Of a stretch of 11,696 nt of DNA, positions 1 to 6,700 are shown one piece after another. The stretch spans positions 1 to 11,696 of the forward strand of contig JAOUDE010000042.1 in NCBI GenBank assembly GCA_029859455.1, read 5' to 3'. Each line of letters begins with the position of its first letter. The stretch's first letter is position 1. The notes under the pieces are model-generated. The model searched no databases and was not told the DNA's origin. It saw only the letters and a list, made by a program, of their open reading frames with translations. Origin of the DNA: Ignavibacteria bacterium (GTDB lineage: Bacteria; Bacteroidota; Ignavibacteria; UBA10030; UBA6906). Both the position numbers and the translations under genes were made by a program.

Positions 1-61
1 TCACCTACTCAATCCCGGTCGCAAGCTCGATCAAAATAAGAAATGGTAAACTGGAGTTAGT
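1..61. other. Upstream spacer, no gene seen
   Basis: No reading frame here resembles the C-terminus of EF-Tu or any other protein I recognise, and I cannot fold a tRNA 3' half from it. The last bases contain GGAG (53-56), which serves as the ribosome binding site of rpmG. In related genomes tuf often lies upstream, but nothing in these bases shows it. Confidence 0.5.
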
Positions 62-211
62 GTGAGAGACATCATTACGCTCGAGTGTTCGGAGTGCAAA
101 CGGAGAAACTACTCGACCACGAAAAACAAGAAGAAGCAAAGTGGCCGTGTCGAGTATAAAAAGTATTGTCGTTTCTGCTCGAAGCATACGAACCACAAGG
201 AAACCCGCTGA
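62..211 (+). CDS. rpmG: 50S ribosomal protein L33
   Basis: A 49-residue, very basic protein of the large ribosomal subunit, close to the E-site. The translation from GTG at 62 begins (M)RDIITLECSEC and ends KHTNHKETR, wording typical of bacterial L33. It carries both CxxC pairs (Cys9/Cys12 and Cys36/Cys39), so this is the zinc-binding (C+) form rather than the Cys-free paralogue. The GTG start is chosen because GGAG at 53-56 sits 5 nt upstream, and because the only nearby ATG (43) is in another frame and stops at once. Length and Cys spacing are normal for the family. It leads the block that continues with tRNA-Trp, secE and nusG, an order common in several phyla. It is too short to be found by a length-filtered ORF search. 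Confidence 0.95.
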   Translation: MRDIITLECSECKRRNYSTTKNKKKQSGRVEYKKYCRFCSKHTNHKETR

Positions 212-328
212 CGGCGACTGGGTGAAGCGTCGGGCGTGACCCGCGCGGTAATCCTCAGGGAAGGTGGAATCCCCTTTCGTTGGAGGAGACTCGTTCGATC
301 TTCTGGTTGAGCCCTCCGATGAGTCAAT
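212..328 (+). other. rpmG-tRNA spacer with two possible hairpins
   Basis: There is no gene in this 117-nt spacer. Two foldable elements are visible. The first is a 7-bp stem with one bulged T (GCG 227-229 and CGGG 231-234 pairing with CCCG 240-243 and CGC 244-246) around a 5-nt loop. The second is TTGGAGG (280-286) pairing with CCTCCGA (313-319), with one G-U pair and a 26-nt loop. Neither is followed by a T-run, so an intrinsic terminator is unlikely. Processing of a joint rpmG/tRNA transcript is a possible role, but this is inference. Confidence 0.3.
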
Positions 329-402
329 ACGTGAGTAGCTCAATTGGCTAGAGCAGCGGTCTCCAAAACCGCAGGCTGGGGGTTCGAGTCCCTCCTCACG
401 TG
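329..402 (+). tRNA. trnW: tRNA-Trp (anticodon CCA)
   Basis: A complete 74-nt cloverleaf. The acceptor stem ACGTGAG (329-335) pairs perfectly with CTCACGT (395-401). The D stem is GCTC/GAGC (338-341/351-354) with loop AATTGGCTA. The anticodon stem GCGGT/ACCGC (356-360/368-372) closes the loop CTCCAAA, putting anticodon CCA at 363-365, which reads UGG. The T stem GGGGG/CCCTC (378-382/390-394, one G-U) encloses TTCGAGT. The discriminator base is G402, as expected for bacterial tRNA-Trp. The 3' CCA is not encoded (CAA follows), so a CCA-adding enzyme must complete it. It lies 61 nt before secE, a position seen in many bacteria, and is probably cotranscribed with secE-nusG. Confidence 0.97.
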
Positions 403-463
403 CAAATGATTTCGTTGACTCCGCAGTTCCCTGGGGGGCTTTCAACAATAGCTGGTTGGACCG

Positions 464-646
464 ATGAAAGAAAAAATTATTGGCTTCTTCACCGACGTGG
501 TGAAGGAGATGAACAAGGTGACCTGGCCGAAGCAGGAAGAGCTGCGCGATTCGACGGTGGTCGTGATCGTCGTGTGCCTTATTATTTCCGCCTTCGTGTA
601 TGCCGTGGACAAGGTCCTCAGCTGGGGTCTCACCCAGATCCTTTAG
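464..646 (+). CDS. secE: Preprotein translocase subunit SecE
   Basis: SecE is the small essential subunit of the SecYEG channel in the inner membrane, where it clamps SecY. This 60-residue protein is the short, single-span form found outside Enterobacteria. An amphipathic N-terminal helix (about residues 1-30) contains the family hallmark KEMNKVTWPKQEEL, followed by one hydrophobic transmembrane segment (about residues 31-50, STVVVIVVCLIISAFVYAV). The ATG at 464 has only a weak ribosome binding site (GGTTGGA). The conserved N-terminus and the absence of another in-frame start before the hallmark support it. The gene ends 11 nt before nusG, the almost universal secE-nusG pairing, which makes cotranscription very likely. 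Confidence 0.96.
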   Translation: MKEKIIGFFTDVVKEMNKVTWPKQEELRDSTVVVIVVCLIISAFVYAVDKVLSWGLTQIL

Positions 647-657
647 GAAAGAGAACG

Positions 658-1200
658 ATGAGTTCAACCGACAAGAAATGGTATGTCCTCAGGACCTACT
701 CCGGTCACGAGAACAAGGTCAAGAGCTATATCGAGAACGAAGTGGCTCAGGCCGGTTTCGAAGACCGTGTATCGTCCGTGATGGTCCCGTCCGAGAAGGT
801 GATCGAAGTGAAGGACAAGAAGAAGAAGAGCAAGACGCGGACGTTCCTTCCCGGTTACATTCTCATTGAGGCAACGCTCGACAAGGAAGTCACTCATCTG
901 ATCCTGAATACACCCTCCGTCATCAGCTTTGTGGGTCCGAGGAATGAACCGGCCCCGCTTCAGCCGGCTGAAGTGAGACGATTGATCGGGAAGATGGAGG
1001 AGCGGAAGAGTGTAGAGGTGATGGAGGTTCCGTTCAAGGCGGGAGATGCCGTGAAAGTGACGGACGGACCATTTACAAGTTTCAACGGGTTCGTGCAGGA
1101 GGTGAGTGAAGAGAAGATGAAGCTGAAGGTGATGGTCTCGATCTTTGGACGGAAAACTCCGCTCGAACTGGATTTCAGCCAGGTCGAAGCAGAGAAATAG
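658..1200 (+). CDS. nusG: Transcription termination/antitermination factor NusG
   Basis: A 180-residue NusG, which binds RNA polymerase at the clamp and couples it to Rho or to ribosomal S10. The NGN domain spans about residues 6-115 (KWYVLRTYSGHENKV near the start, then RTFLPGYILIEA at 61-72). The KOW domain spans about 126-180, with FKAGDAVKVTDGPF and VMVSIFGRKTPLEL. The ATG at 658 is chosen because AGGAAAGAG (645-653) lies just before it, overlapping the secE stop codon, and because NGN begins immediately after. The open frame extends upstream to about 400, but that part overlaps tRNA-Trp and secE in another frame and is not coding. A charged run (KDKKKKSKTR, 52-61) sits in the NGN loop, which varies between phyla. 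rplK starts 48 nt downstream. Confidence 0.97.
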   Translation: MSSTDKKWYVLRTYSGHENKVKSYIENEVAQAGFEDRVSSVMVPSEKVIEVKDKKKKSKTRTFLPGYILIEATLDKEVTHLILNTPSVISFVGPRNEPAPLQPAEVRRLIGKMEERKSVEVMEVPFKAGDAVKVTDGPFTSFNGFVQEVSEEKMKLKVMVSIFGRKTPLELDFSQVEAEK

Positions 1201-1248
1201 AAGACCCTTGTCGTTATTCAAACAGATTGAAACAACGAAGAGAAGAGC

Positions 1249-1668
1249 ATGAAGAAAGTCGTTGGCTTTATTAAACTGCAGATTCCCGCCGGTCAGGCGA
1301 ATCCCGCACCCCCCGTTGGCCCCGCGCTTGGACAGAAGGGTGTCAACATTATGGAGTTCTGCAAGCAGTTCAATTCACGGACCCAGGCCCAGGCCGGTCT
1401 GATCATTCCTGTTGTCATCACCGTGTTCACTGACAAATCGTTCACGTTTATCACGAAGACTCCACCTGCAGCGGTGCTGCTTGCCAAGGCTGCGAAACTC
1501 GAGAAGGGTTCTCCTGAGTCGAACAGGACGAAGGTCGGCAGTGTCACATCAGCCCAGGTGCGGGAGATTGCCGAGCTGAAGATGGTCGACCTGAACGCGA
1601 ACGATGTCGAGGCGGCTATGAGTATGGTGGCAGGAACCGCCCGGAGTATGGGAATTACTGTCGTTTAA
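1249..1668 (+). CDS. rplK: 50S ribosomal protein L11
   Basis: A 139-residue L11, which with 23S rRNA forms the GTPase-associated centre at the base of the stalk and is needed for the RelA stringent response. The N-terminal domain has the glycine/proline-rich GQANPAPPVGPALGQKGVN (15-33), containing the prolines that line the thiostrepton site. The C-terminal rRNA-binding domain holds KTPPAAVLLAKAAKLEKGS and the signature around EIAELKMVDLNANDVEAAM. The length is normal. The ribosome binding site is a purine stretch (GAAGAGAAGAG) directly before the ATG. The 48-nt spacer from nusG shows no clear hairpin, so the L1 operator that precedes rplK in E. coli is not evident here; see the element before rplA. 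Confidence 0.98.
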   Translation: MKKVVGFIKLQIPAGQANPAPPVGPALGQKGVNIMEFCKQFNSRTQAQAGLIIPVVITVFTDKSFTFITKTPPAAVLLAKAAKLEKGSPESNRTKVGSVTSAQVREIAELKMVDLNANDVEAAMSMVAGTARSMGITVV

Positions 1669-1684
1669 TTCATCAGGAATAACA

Positions 1685-1716
1685 GTGGGAGTCCGCAACC
1701 GCGGACGCGAAACCAC
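1685..1716 (+). promoter_or_regulatory. Probable ribosomal protein L1 binding site in mRNA
   Basis: Two coaxial stems are separated by an asymmetric internal loop. The outer stem is GTGG (1685-1688) with CCAC (1713-1716). The internal loop is GA (1689-1690) opposite GCGAAA (1707-1712). The inner stem is GTCCGC (1691-1696) with GCGGAC (1701-1706), capped by AACC. From memory, the L1 site in Methanococcus vannielii mRNA has the same plan: GA facing GAGAAA between two short helices, mimicking the 23S rRNA L1 site. The element ends 4 nt before the rplA Shine-Dalgarno AGGA (1721-1724), so bound L1 could block rplA translation. The pairing is seen in the sequence; L1 binding is inferred. Confidence 0.6.
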
Positions 1717-1730
1717 GCAAAGGAACATTC

Positions 1731-2426
1731 ATGGCACAGAGCAAGCGCTTCAAAGGCGCAGTTGAAAAGGTCGATCCGAAGAAAGAGTATTCCGTCGAAG
1801 ATGCGGTTCGTATCGTCAAAGAGACAGCAACCGCGAAGTTTGTCGAATCGGTCGACATCGCTGTCCGGCTTGGCGTCGATCCCCGAAAAGCTGACCAGGC
1901 CCTGAGGGGCACAGTTTCGCTCCCGCACGGAATCGGGAAGGAGGTCAGGATTCTCGTACTGACAAAACCCCCGAAAGACGAAGAAGCGAGGGCGGCAGGC
2001 GCCGACCATGTCGGACTAGCAGATTACGTCCAGAAAATTCAGGGGGGCTGGGCTGATATTGATGTCATCATCGCTTCACCTGATGTCATGGGTGAAGTTG
2101 GCCGGCTCGGAAAAATCCTCGGGCCGCGCGGTCTGATGCCGAACCCGAAGAGCGGTACGGTCACCCCTGATGTCGCCAAAGCGGTGCAGGAAGTCAAGGC
2201 GGGAAAGATTGAATTCCGCGTCGATAAGGCCGGAGTTCTTCATTCAACGGTTGGCAAGGCGGACTTCGAAGACCCGAAACTGGTGGAAAATATCATGTCG
2301 TTCCTGAATGTCATCGTCCGGATGAAACCGACTTCTGCAAAGGGAACGTATATTCGCGGCATCGCACTCTCCAGCACGATGGGGCCGGGGGTGCGGATCG
2401 ACCGGAATGTGGTCGCCGTCCACTGA
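1731..2426 (+). CDS. rplA: 50S ribosomal protein L1
   Basis: A 231-residue L1, which builds the mobile L1 arm that escorts deacylated tRNA from the E-site and also represses translation of its own operon by binding mRNA. The two-domain L1 fold is recognisable. Domain I is formed by both termini, including FVESVDIAVRLGVDPRKADQ (37-56) and KPTSAKGTYIRGIALSSTMG (199-218). Domain II lies in the middle and carries the L1 signature GRLGKILGPRGLMPNPKSGT (124-143). Length matches the family. The ATG at 1731 follows AAAGGAAC with normal spacing. The 62-nt spacer from rplK holds the proposed L1 target, which fits autogenous control. No truncation or odd residue was noticed. Confidence 0.98.
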   Translation: MAQSKRFKGAVEKVDPKKEYSVEDAVRIVKETATAKFVESVDIAVRLGVDPRKADQALRGTVSLPHGIGKEVRILVLTKPPKDEEARAAGADHVGLADYVQKIQGGWADIDVIIASPDVMGEVGRLGKILGPRGLMPNPKSGTVTPDVAKAVQEVKAGKIEFRVDKAGVLHSTVGKADFEDPKLVENIMSFLNVIVRMKPTSAKGTYIRGIALSSTMGPGVRIDRNVVAVH

Positions 2427-2453
2427 CAGAAATTACGCACTCAATCAACAAGA

Positions 2454-2513
2454 GAACTGAGCTGGATTCATTGCCCGGCGGGAACGACCGGGGCTTCTCT
2501 CTGAATGCGGTTC
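2454..2513 (+). promoter_or_regulatory. Candidate L10 leader stem-loop
   Basis: An extended hairpin lies in the 100-nt rplA-rplJ spacer. The base stem is GAACTG (2454-2459) with CGGTTC (2508-2513), including one T-G pair. The middle stem is ATTCA (2466-2470) with TGAAT (2502-2506). The top stem is CCCGG (2474-2478) with CCGGG (2488-2492), and G2473-C2494 can also pair. Strongly asymmetric internal loops separate them (AGCTGG opposite G, and TT opposite a pyrimidine-rich strand). The rplJ Shine-Dalgarno AAAGG starts 3 nt after the base stem. In many bacteria L10 with L7/L12 binds a kink-turn leader in this place. I cannot confirm the kink-turn consensus by eye. Confidence 0.4.
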
Positions 2514-2526
2514 GCAAAGGAAACCA

Positions 2527-3048
2527 ATGAAGAGATCCGAAAAGGAACAGATTCTCTCCGAAGTCTCCGAGGTTGTCGGGAAGGCGACTGCCATGTACCT
2601 GACAGATTTTACCGGACTGACTGTCGAGGAGGTCACGGAGCTCCGTCGTGAATTCAGGAAATCGGGGATCGACTATAAGGTCTCAAAGAATACCCTGATC
2701 CGGCGGGCGCTGGAATCGGCCGGTGGCTATGAGGAACTCTCAGCGAAACTGGTCGGACCGACCGGAATTGCGTACGCCTACGATGATCCGGTGATGCCTG
2801 CAAAGATCATCAAGAAGTTTGTCGACAAGCATAACAAGCTGAGCCTCAAAGCAGCGATTGTCGAGAAGCAGGTGTATGATGGTTCCAGGCTCGGTGAGCT
2901 CTCCAGCCTCCCGAACAGGACGGAGTCGATAGCGGGGATTCTCGGATGCATCCAGTCGCCTCTGGCAGGTGTTCCCGTTGTCATGAATGCCATCGCGAGA
3001 GACCTGGTGAGCGTCATCGGAGAAATAGAAAAGAAAAAAGCAGCCTAG
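2527..3048 (+). CDS. rplJ: 50S ribosomal protein L10
   Basis: A 173-residue L10, the stalk base that anchors L7/L12 dimers and contacts 23S rRNA and L11. The N-terminal rRNA-binding domain is clear: MKRSEKEQILSEV, then TAMYLTDFTGLTVEEVTEL (20-38) and the family hallmark YKVSKNTLIRRALE (50-63). The C-terminal helix, where L7/L12 dimers bind, covers roughly the last 40 residues and ends in IGEIEKKKAA. The ATG at 2527 follows AAAGGAAA. A perfect 6-bp hairpin with a CTA loop spans the stop codon. The 48-nt gap to rplL fits the usual rplJ-rplL translational unit, in which L7/L12 is made in excess of L10. Confidence 0.97.
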   Translation: MKRSEKEQILSEVSEVVGKATAMYLTDFTGLTVEEVTELRREFRKSGIDYKVSKNTLIRRALESAGGYEELSAKLVGPTGIAYAYDDPVMPAKIIKKFVDKHNKLSLKAAIVEKQVYDGSRLGELSSLPNRTESIAGILGCIQSPLAGVPVVMNAIARDLVSVIGEIEKKKAA

Positions 3049-3053
3049 CTGCT
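3039..3053 (+). other. Small hairpin over the rplJ stop codon
   Basis: AGCAGC (3039-3044) pairs perfectly with GCTGCT (3048-3053) around a CTA loop, so the TAG stop (3046-3048) lies at the loop and the 3' edge of the stem. There is no T-run. It may be chance, given the alanine codons at the end of L10, or it may tune ribosome passage into rplL. Confidence 0.25.
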
Positions 3054-3096
3054 GCCAACAGAGAGTAACACCTTTCATCCCAAAAGGAGAGATACA

Positions 3097-3474
3097 ATGT
3101 CAGCTGTAGCAGAAATTGTCGCAAGCATTGAAAAACTGACCCTTCTCGAAGCCGTCGAGCTGAAGAAGGCACTCGAGGAAAAATTTGACGTCACCGCAGC
3201 AGCCCCCATGATGATGGCCGGGCCGGCAGGCGGCGGTGCTCCTGCAGCTGCAGCGGAAGAGAAGACGGAGTTCACCGTCATGCTCGAAGCGGCAGGTGCA
3301 CAGAAGATCAATGTGATCAAAGTTGTCAGATCCGCCACATCCCTCGGTCTCAAGGAAGCGAAGGACCTCGTGGATGGCGCACCCAAGCCAATCAAAGAAG
3401 CGATCTCCAAAGATGAAGCCGAAAAGCTGAAGAAGGAGCTTGAGGAAGCCGGCGCGACCGTCACCTTGAAGTAA
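3097..3474 (+). CDS. rplL: 50S ribosomal protein L7/L12
   Basis: A 125-residue L7/L12, the multi-copy stalk protein that recruits and activates the GTPase factors EF-Tu, EF-G and IF2. Three parts are visible. The N-terminal dimerisation helices cover about 1-33 (IVASIEKLTLLEAVELKKAL). An Ala/Gly/Pro/Met-rich flexible hinge covers about 34-54. The globular C-terminal domain covers about 55-125, with KINVIKVVRSATSLGLKEAK and the final EAGATVTLK. The acidic composition and length are typical. It has the best ribosome binding site in the window with rpoB (AAAAGGAGAG, AGGAG at 3085-3089, 7 nt before ATG), as expected for the most abundantly made stalk protein. Confidence 0.98.
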   Translation: MSAVAEIVASIEKLTLLEAVELKKALEEKFDVTAAAPMMMAGPAGGGAPAAAAEEKTEFTVMLEAAGAQKINVIKVVRSATSLGLKEAKDLVDGAPKPIKEAISKDEAEKLKKELEEAGATVTLK

Positions 3475-3483
3475 GGTTGCGCC

Positions 3484-3504
3484 GTGGCCCTGCACCCGGG
3501 CCGC
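3484..3504 (+). other. Hairpin just after rplL
   Basis: GTGGCCC (3484-3490) pairs with GGGCCGC (3498-3504) around loop TGCACCC, giving 7 bp with one T-G pair. It starts 10 nt after the rplL stop codon and has no following T-run. It could protect the 3' end of the ribosomal-protein mRNA after processing. Confidence 0.35.
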
Positions 3505-3515
3505 TTCAGGTTCAC

Positions 3516-3550
3516 CTGCCTGTTCCGTGCAGGCAGTCTGTTGTCGTCTT
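3516..3550 (+). terminator. Possible weak terminator or attenuator
   Basis: CTGCCTG (3516-3522) pairs perfectly with CAGGCAG (3530-3536) around a 7-nt loop (TTCCGTG). It is followed by a T-rich but interrupted tract (3537-3550, 8 T of 14). This is a poor intrinsic terminator by standard rules, so at most partial read-through control is plausible, which fits the gap before rpoB. Confidence 0.3.
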
Positions 3551-3599
3551 CAACAGATCAGGTATATCGTGGCTTCGACCCTCGTACGTCAGGATCCGT

Positions 3600-3629
3600 A
3601 AGCCGGTAACCCGGAAAGGGTACCGGCTT
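3600..3629 (+). other. Strong hairpin upstream of rpoB
   Basis: This is the strongest hairpin in the window: AAGCCGGTA (3600-3608) and CCC (3610-3612) pair with GGG (3618-3620) and TACCGGCTT (3621-3629). That gives 12 bp with one bulged A (3609) around loop GGAAA. Only two T residues close the stem and G follows, so it is not a classical terminator. It could be an RNase III-type processing site or an attenuator element. Confidence 0.45.
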
Positions 3630-3716
3630 GCACCATTTCCGCCGCGCGGTCATTGATCTGCTGGTCGGCAGTCAAAATGAGTAATCAGATTGGTCACCAA
3701 GGAAGGAGCTGAGCTC

Positions 3717-6700
3717 TTGAAGAACAATTCGGTGAAGCGAATTTCGTTCGGAAAGATTCCCCACATCATTGAACCCCCCGATCTCCTGAATGTGCAGATG
3801 GAGTCATGGGATGGATTTCTCCAGGCTGATGTTCATCCGTCTCGACGCAAGAACAAGGGGCTGCAGTCGGTATTCAAGATGAACTTCCCGATTACAGACA
3901 GCCGGGAGAATTATCTCCTGGAGTTTCTCGAATACTACGTCGAAAAACCGAAGTACACGGTCCATGAGTGCGAGGAGCGCGGGCTGACCTATGCGGTTCC
4001 GCTGAAGGCGAAACTGCGTCTCTCGGCAAAGGCGGAAGACGGGACTTCCTTCGAAACAATGATCGATCAGGATGTCTACCTCGGCAACCTTCCGACGATG
4101 ACCCACCGTGGTACCTTCATCATCAACGGGGCCGAACGTGTTGTCGTCAGTCAGCTGCACCGCTCGCCGGGTGCCTTCTTCAGTGAGTCCACGCACCCGA
4201 ACGGGACGCCGATCTTCTCGGCCCGGATTATTCCTTTCCGCGGGTCCTGGGTGGAGTTCACGACGGACATAAACAACATCATGTATGTGTATATCGACCG
4301 GAAAAAGAAATTCCCGGTCACAACCCTTCTTCGTGCACTCGGCTATTCCTCGGATGACGATATCCTGGAATTGTTCAACCTCGTCGAAGAAGTCAATGCG
4401 TCCGCTCTGTCGCTTCCGGAATACGAGGGGAGGACGATTTGCAGTGACGTGGTCGACAAGAAGACGGGTGAGATCTTCGTCAGCAAGGATTCGATCCTGA
4501 CGGAAGAGATCATCAAGAGAATCAAGAAGAGCACCATCAAGAAGGTGCGCCTCCTCGTCCCGCAGGGGATGCAGGGGTCGGTCATTGCCAACACGATCGC
4601 GAAAGACGTCTCGAGGTCCGAGGAAGACGCTCTGAGCGCAATCTACCGGCAGCTGCGTTCCGGCGACGCGCCCGATCTGGAGACAGCAAAGAACCTGATC
4701 GATCGACTCTTTTTCAATGAGAAGCGGTACGATCTCGGCGATGTCGGCCGGTACCGGATGAACAGCAAGCTCGGATTGACTGTCCCCGGAAACAACACCA
4801 CGCTGATGAAGGAAGATATCATCGCCATCATCAACTATCTGACCGATATGATGCAGGGTAAGAAGTCGGTTGATGATATCGATCACCTTGGGAACCGGAG
4901 GGTCCGGACCGTCGGCGAACAGATCGCACAGCAATTCAATATCGGTCTGGCCAGGATGGCGCGGACCATTCGTGAACGCCTGAATATCCGTGATAATGAG
5001 AGCGTGACTCCGCAGGACCTGGTGAATGCCCGTACGATTACGAGCGTCATCAATGCGTTCTTCGGAACGAACCCGCTTTCGCAGTTCATGGACCAGACCA
5101 ACCCTCTCGCCGAGCTGACCAACAAGCGAAGGATGTCTGCTCTTGGACCGGGGGGACTCACAAGAGAGCGGGCCGGCTTCGAAGTGAGGGACGTCCATTA
5201 TACCCACTACGGACGTCTCTGTCCGATCGAAACGCCTGAAGGTCCGAACATCGGACTGATCTCCTCTCTCTGTATTCATGCACGCGTGAACGAGTTCGGT
5301 TTCATCGAAACGCCGTACCGCAAGGTGAAGAACGGGCGGGTGACCGATGAACTGGAATACCTCACAGCGGAGCAGGAAGACAACTATGTGATCGCCCAGG
5401 CAAATGCGCCGATCGATGAGAAGGGGAGATTTGTGAACGATCGTATCAAGGCGCGTTTCCAGGGGGATTTTCCGATTGTCTCTCCGGACGAGGTCCAGTA
5501 TATGGACGTCGCCCCGAACCAGATCGTCAGCGCAGCAGCCGGCCTCATACCATTCCTCGAGCATGATGACGCGAACCGCGCTCTGATGGGTTCCAACATG
5601 CAGCGGCAGTCGGTTCCGCTGCTCAGTCCCGAGGCGCCCCTGGTGGGGACCGGGCTGGAAGAATCAATTGCCCGTGATTCCCGAACACTGATTGTGGCGG
5701 AACGGAGCGGGATCGTCGATTACGTCGATGCGAAACGGATCGTGGTGAGGTACGACATCGACGAAGGCAGCGTGGAAGCTCTTACGTCGTTTGAGGATAA
5801 ACAGCGGGTGGAGTACCGGCTCACGAAATTCTTCCGGACGAACCAGGATACATGCATCAACCAGCGGGCAATCGTGAATCCGGGTGACAGGGTCAAGAAG
5901 GGAGACGTCCTCGCCGATGGACCGGCGACGCAGGTCGGCGAGCTTGCCCTGGGCCGGAATGTCCTTGTAGCATTCATGCCCTGGAACGGATATAACTTCG
6001 AGGATGCGATCATTGTCAGCGAACGTCTTGTCTCGCAGGACGTGTTCACATCGATCCATATCGAAGAGTTCGAACTGCAGGTGCGCGACACGAAACGAGG
6101 AGAAGAGGAGCTGACACGGGAGATCCCGAACGTCAGCGAGGACGCCACCAAGGATCTTGATGAGAACGGGATCGTGAGGGTTGGTGCCGAGGTGAAGGAG
6201 GGGGATATCCTGATCGGCAAGATCACCCCGAAGGGTGAGTCAGACCCGACCCCTGAAGAGAAACTTCTGAAAGCGATCTTCGGCGAAAAGGCGGGGGATG
6301 TAAAGGATGCCTCTCTGAAGGCGCCTCCCGGCATGAAGGGTGTCGTGATCCAGACGAAGCTGTTCAGCCGGAAGCGGAAGGATGCGGAGTCGAAGAAGGA
6401 TGACAAGAAGCGGAGCGATCGTCTCGACCGCGAGCGGAGAAGGGTTCTCGCCGAATTGCGTGAACAGCTCGGACAGAAACTCGGTCTTCTTCTGAACGGA
6501 ACAAAGTCAGCAGGCGTGAGGGATACGGACGGCAACATGGTGTTCCGTACCGGGACCCAGTTCCGGGAAGATTCGTTCATCCATTGTGCCCAGCTTGAAT
6601 CCCTGGACCACAACAGTGAATGGATCGATGACCGGAGAAAGAATGCCGTCATCTCCAGAATCTACTCAAGCTACGGCGATAAGCTGAGCGCGATCGAGGA

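Larger units (their letters stand above)
3475..3716 (+). promoter_or_regulatory. rplL-rpoB spacer with three hairpins
   Basis: This 242-nt spacer is the longest non-coding stretch in the window. It has three good hairpins in series: 3484-3504, 3516-3536 and 3600-3629, each listed separately. In E. coli the corresponding gap holds a partial terminator and an RNase III site that set rpoBC expression below that of the ribosomal proteins. A similar role is likely here by position but not shown. The last 40 nt hold a tiny ORF (3677-3712) and the rpoB ribosome binding site GGAAGGAG (3701-3708). Confidence 0.55.

Noticed and set aside
1..61. A tRNA fragment or the end of tuf at the left edge
   Set aside because: No T-arm or acceptor pairing can be built, and no frame reads like the EF-Tu C-terminus.
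400..657. A longer N-terminus for NusG, since the frame is open from 400
   Set aside because: This part overlaps the tRNA-Trp end and all of secE in another frame, and the NGN domain begins right after the ATG at 658, which has its own ribosome binding site.
1201..1248. An L1 operator in the rplK leader, as in E. coli
   Set aside because: The best pairing is only TCAA with TTGA. No two-stem element with an asymmetric loop is present.
3690..3716. rpoB start at TTG 3690, or at ATG 3677
   Set aside because: TTG 3690 has no ribosome binding site and would put the strong GGAAGGAG inside the gene. ATG 3677 is in another frame and stops at 3712.
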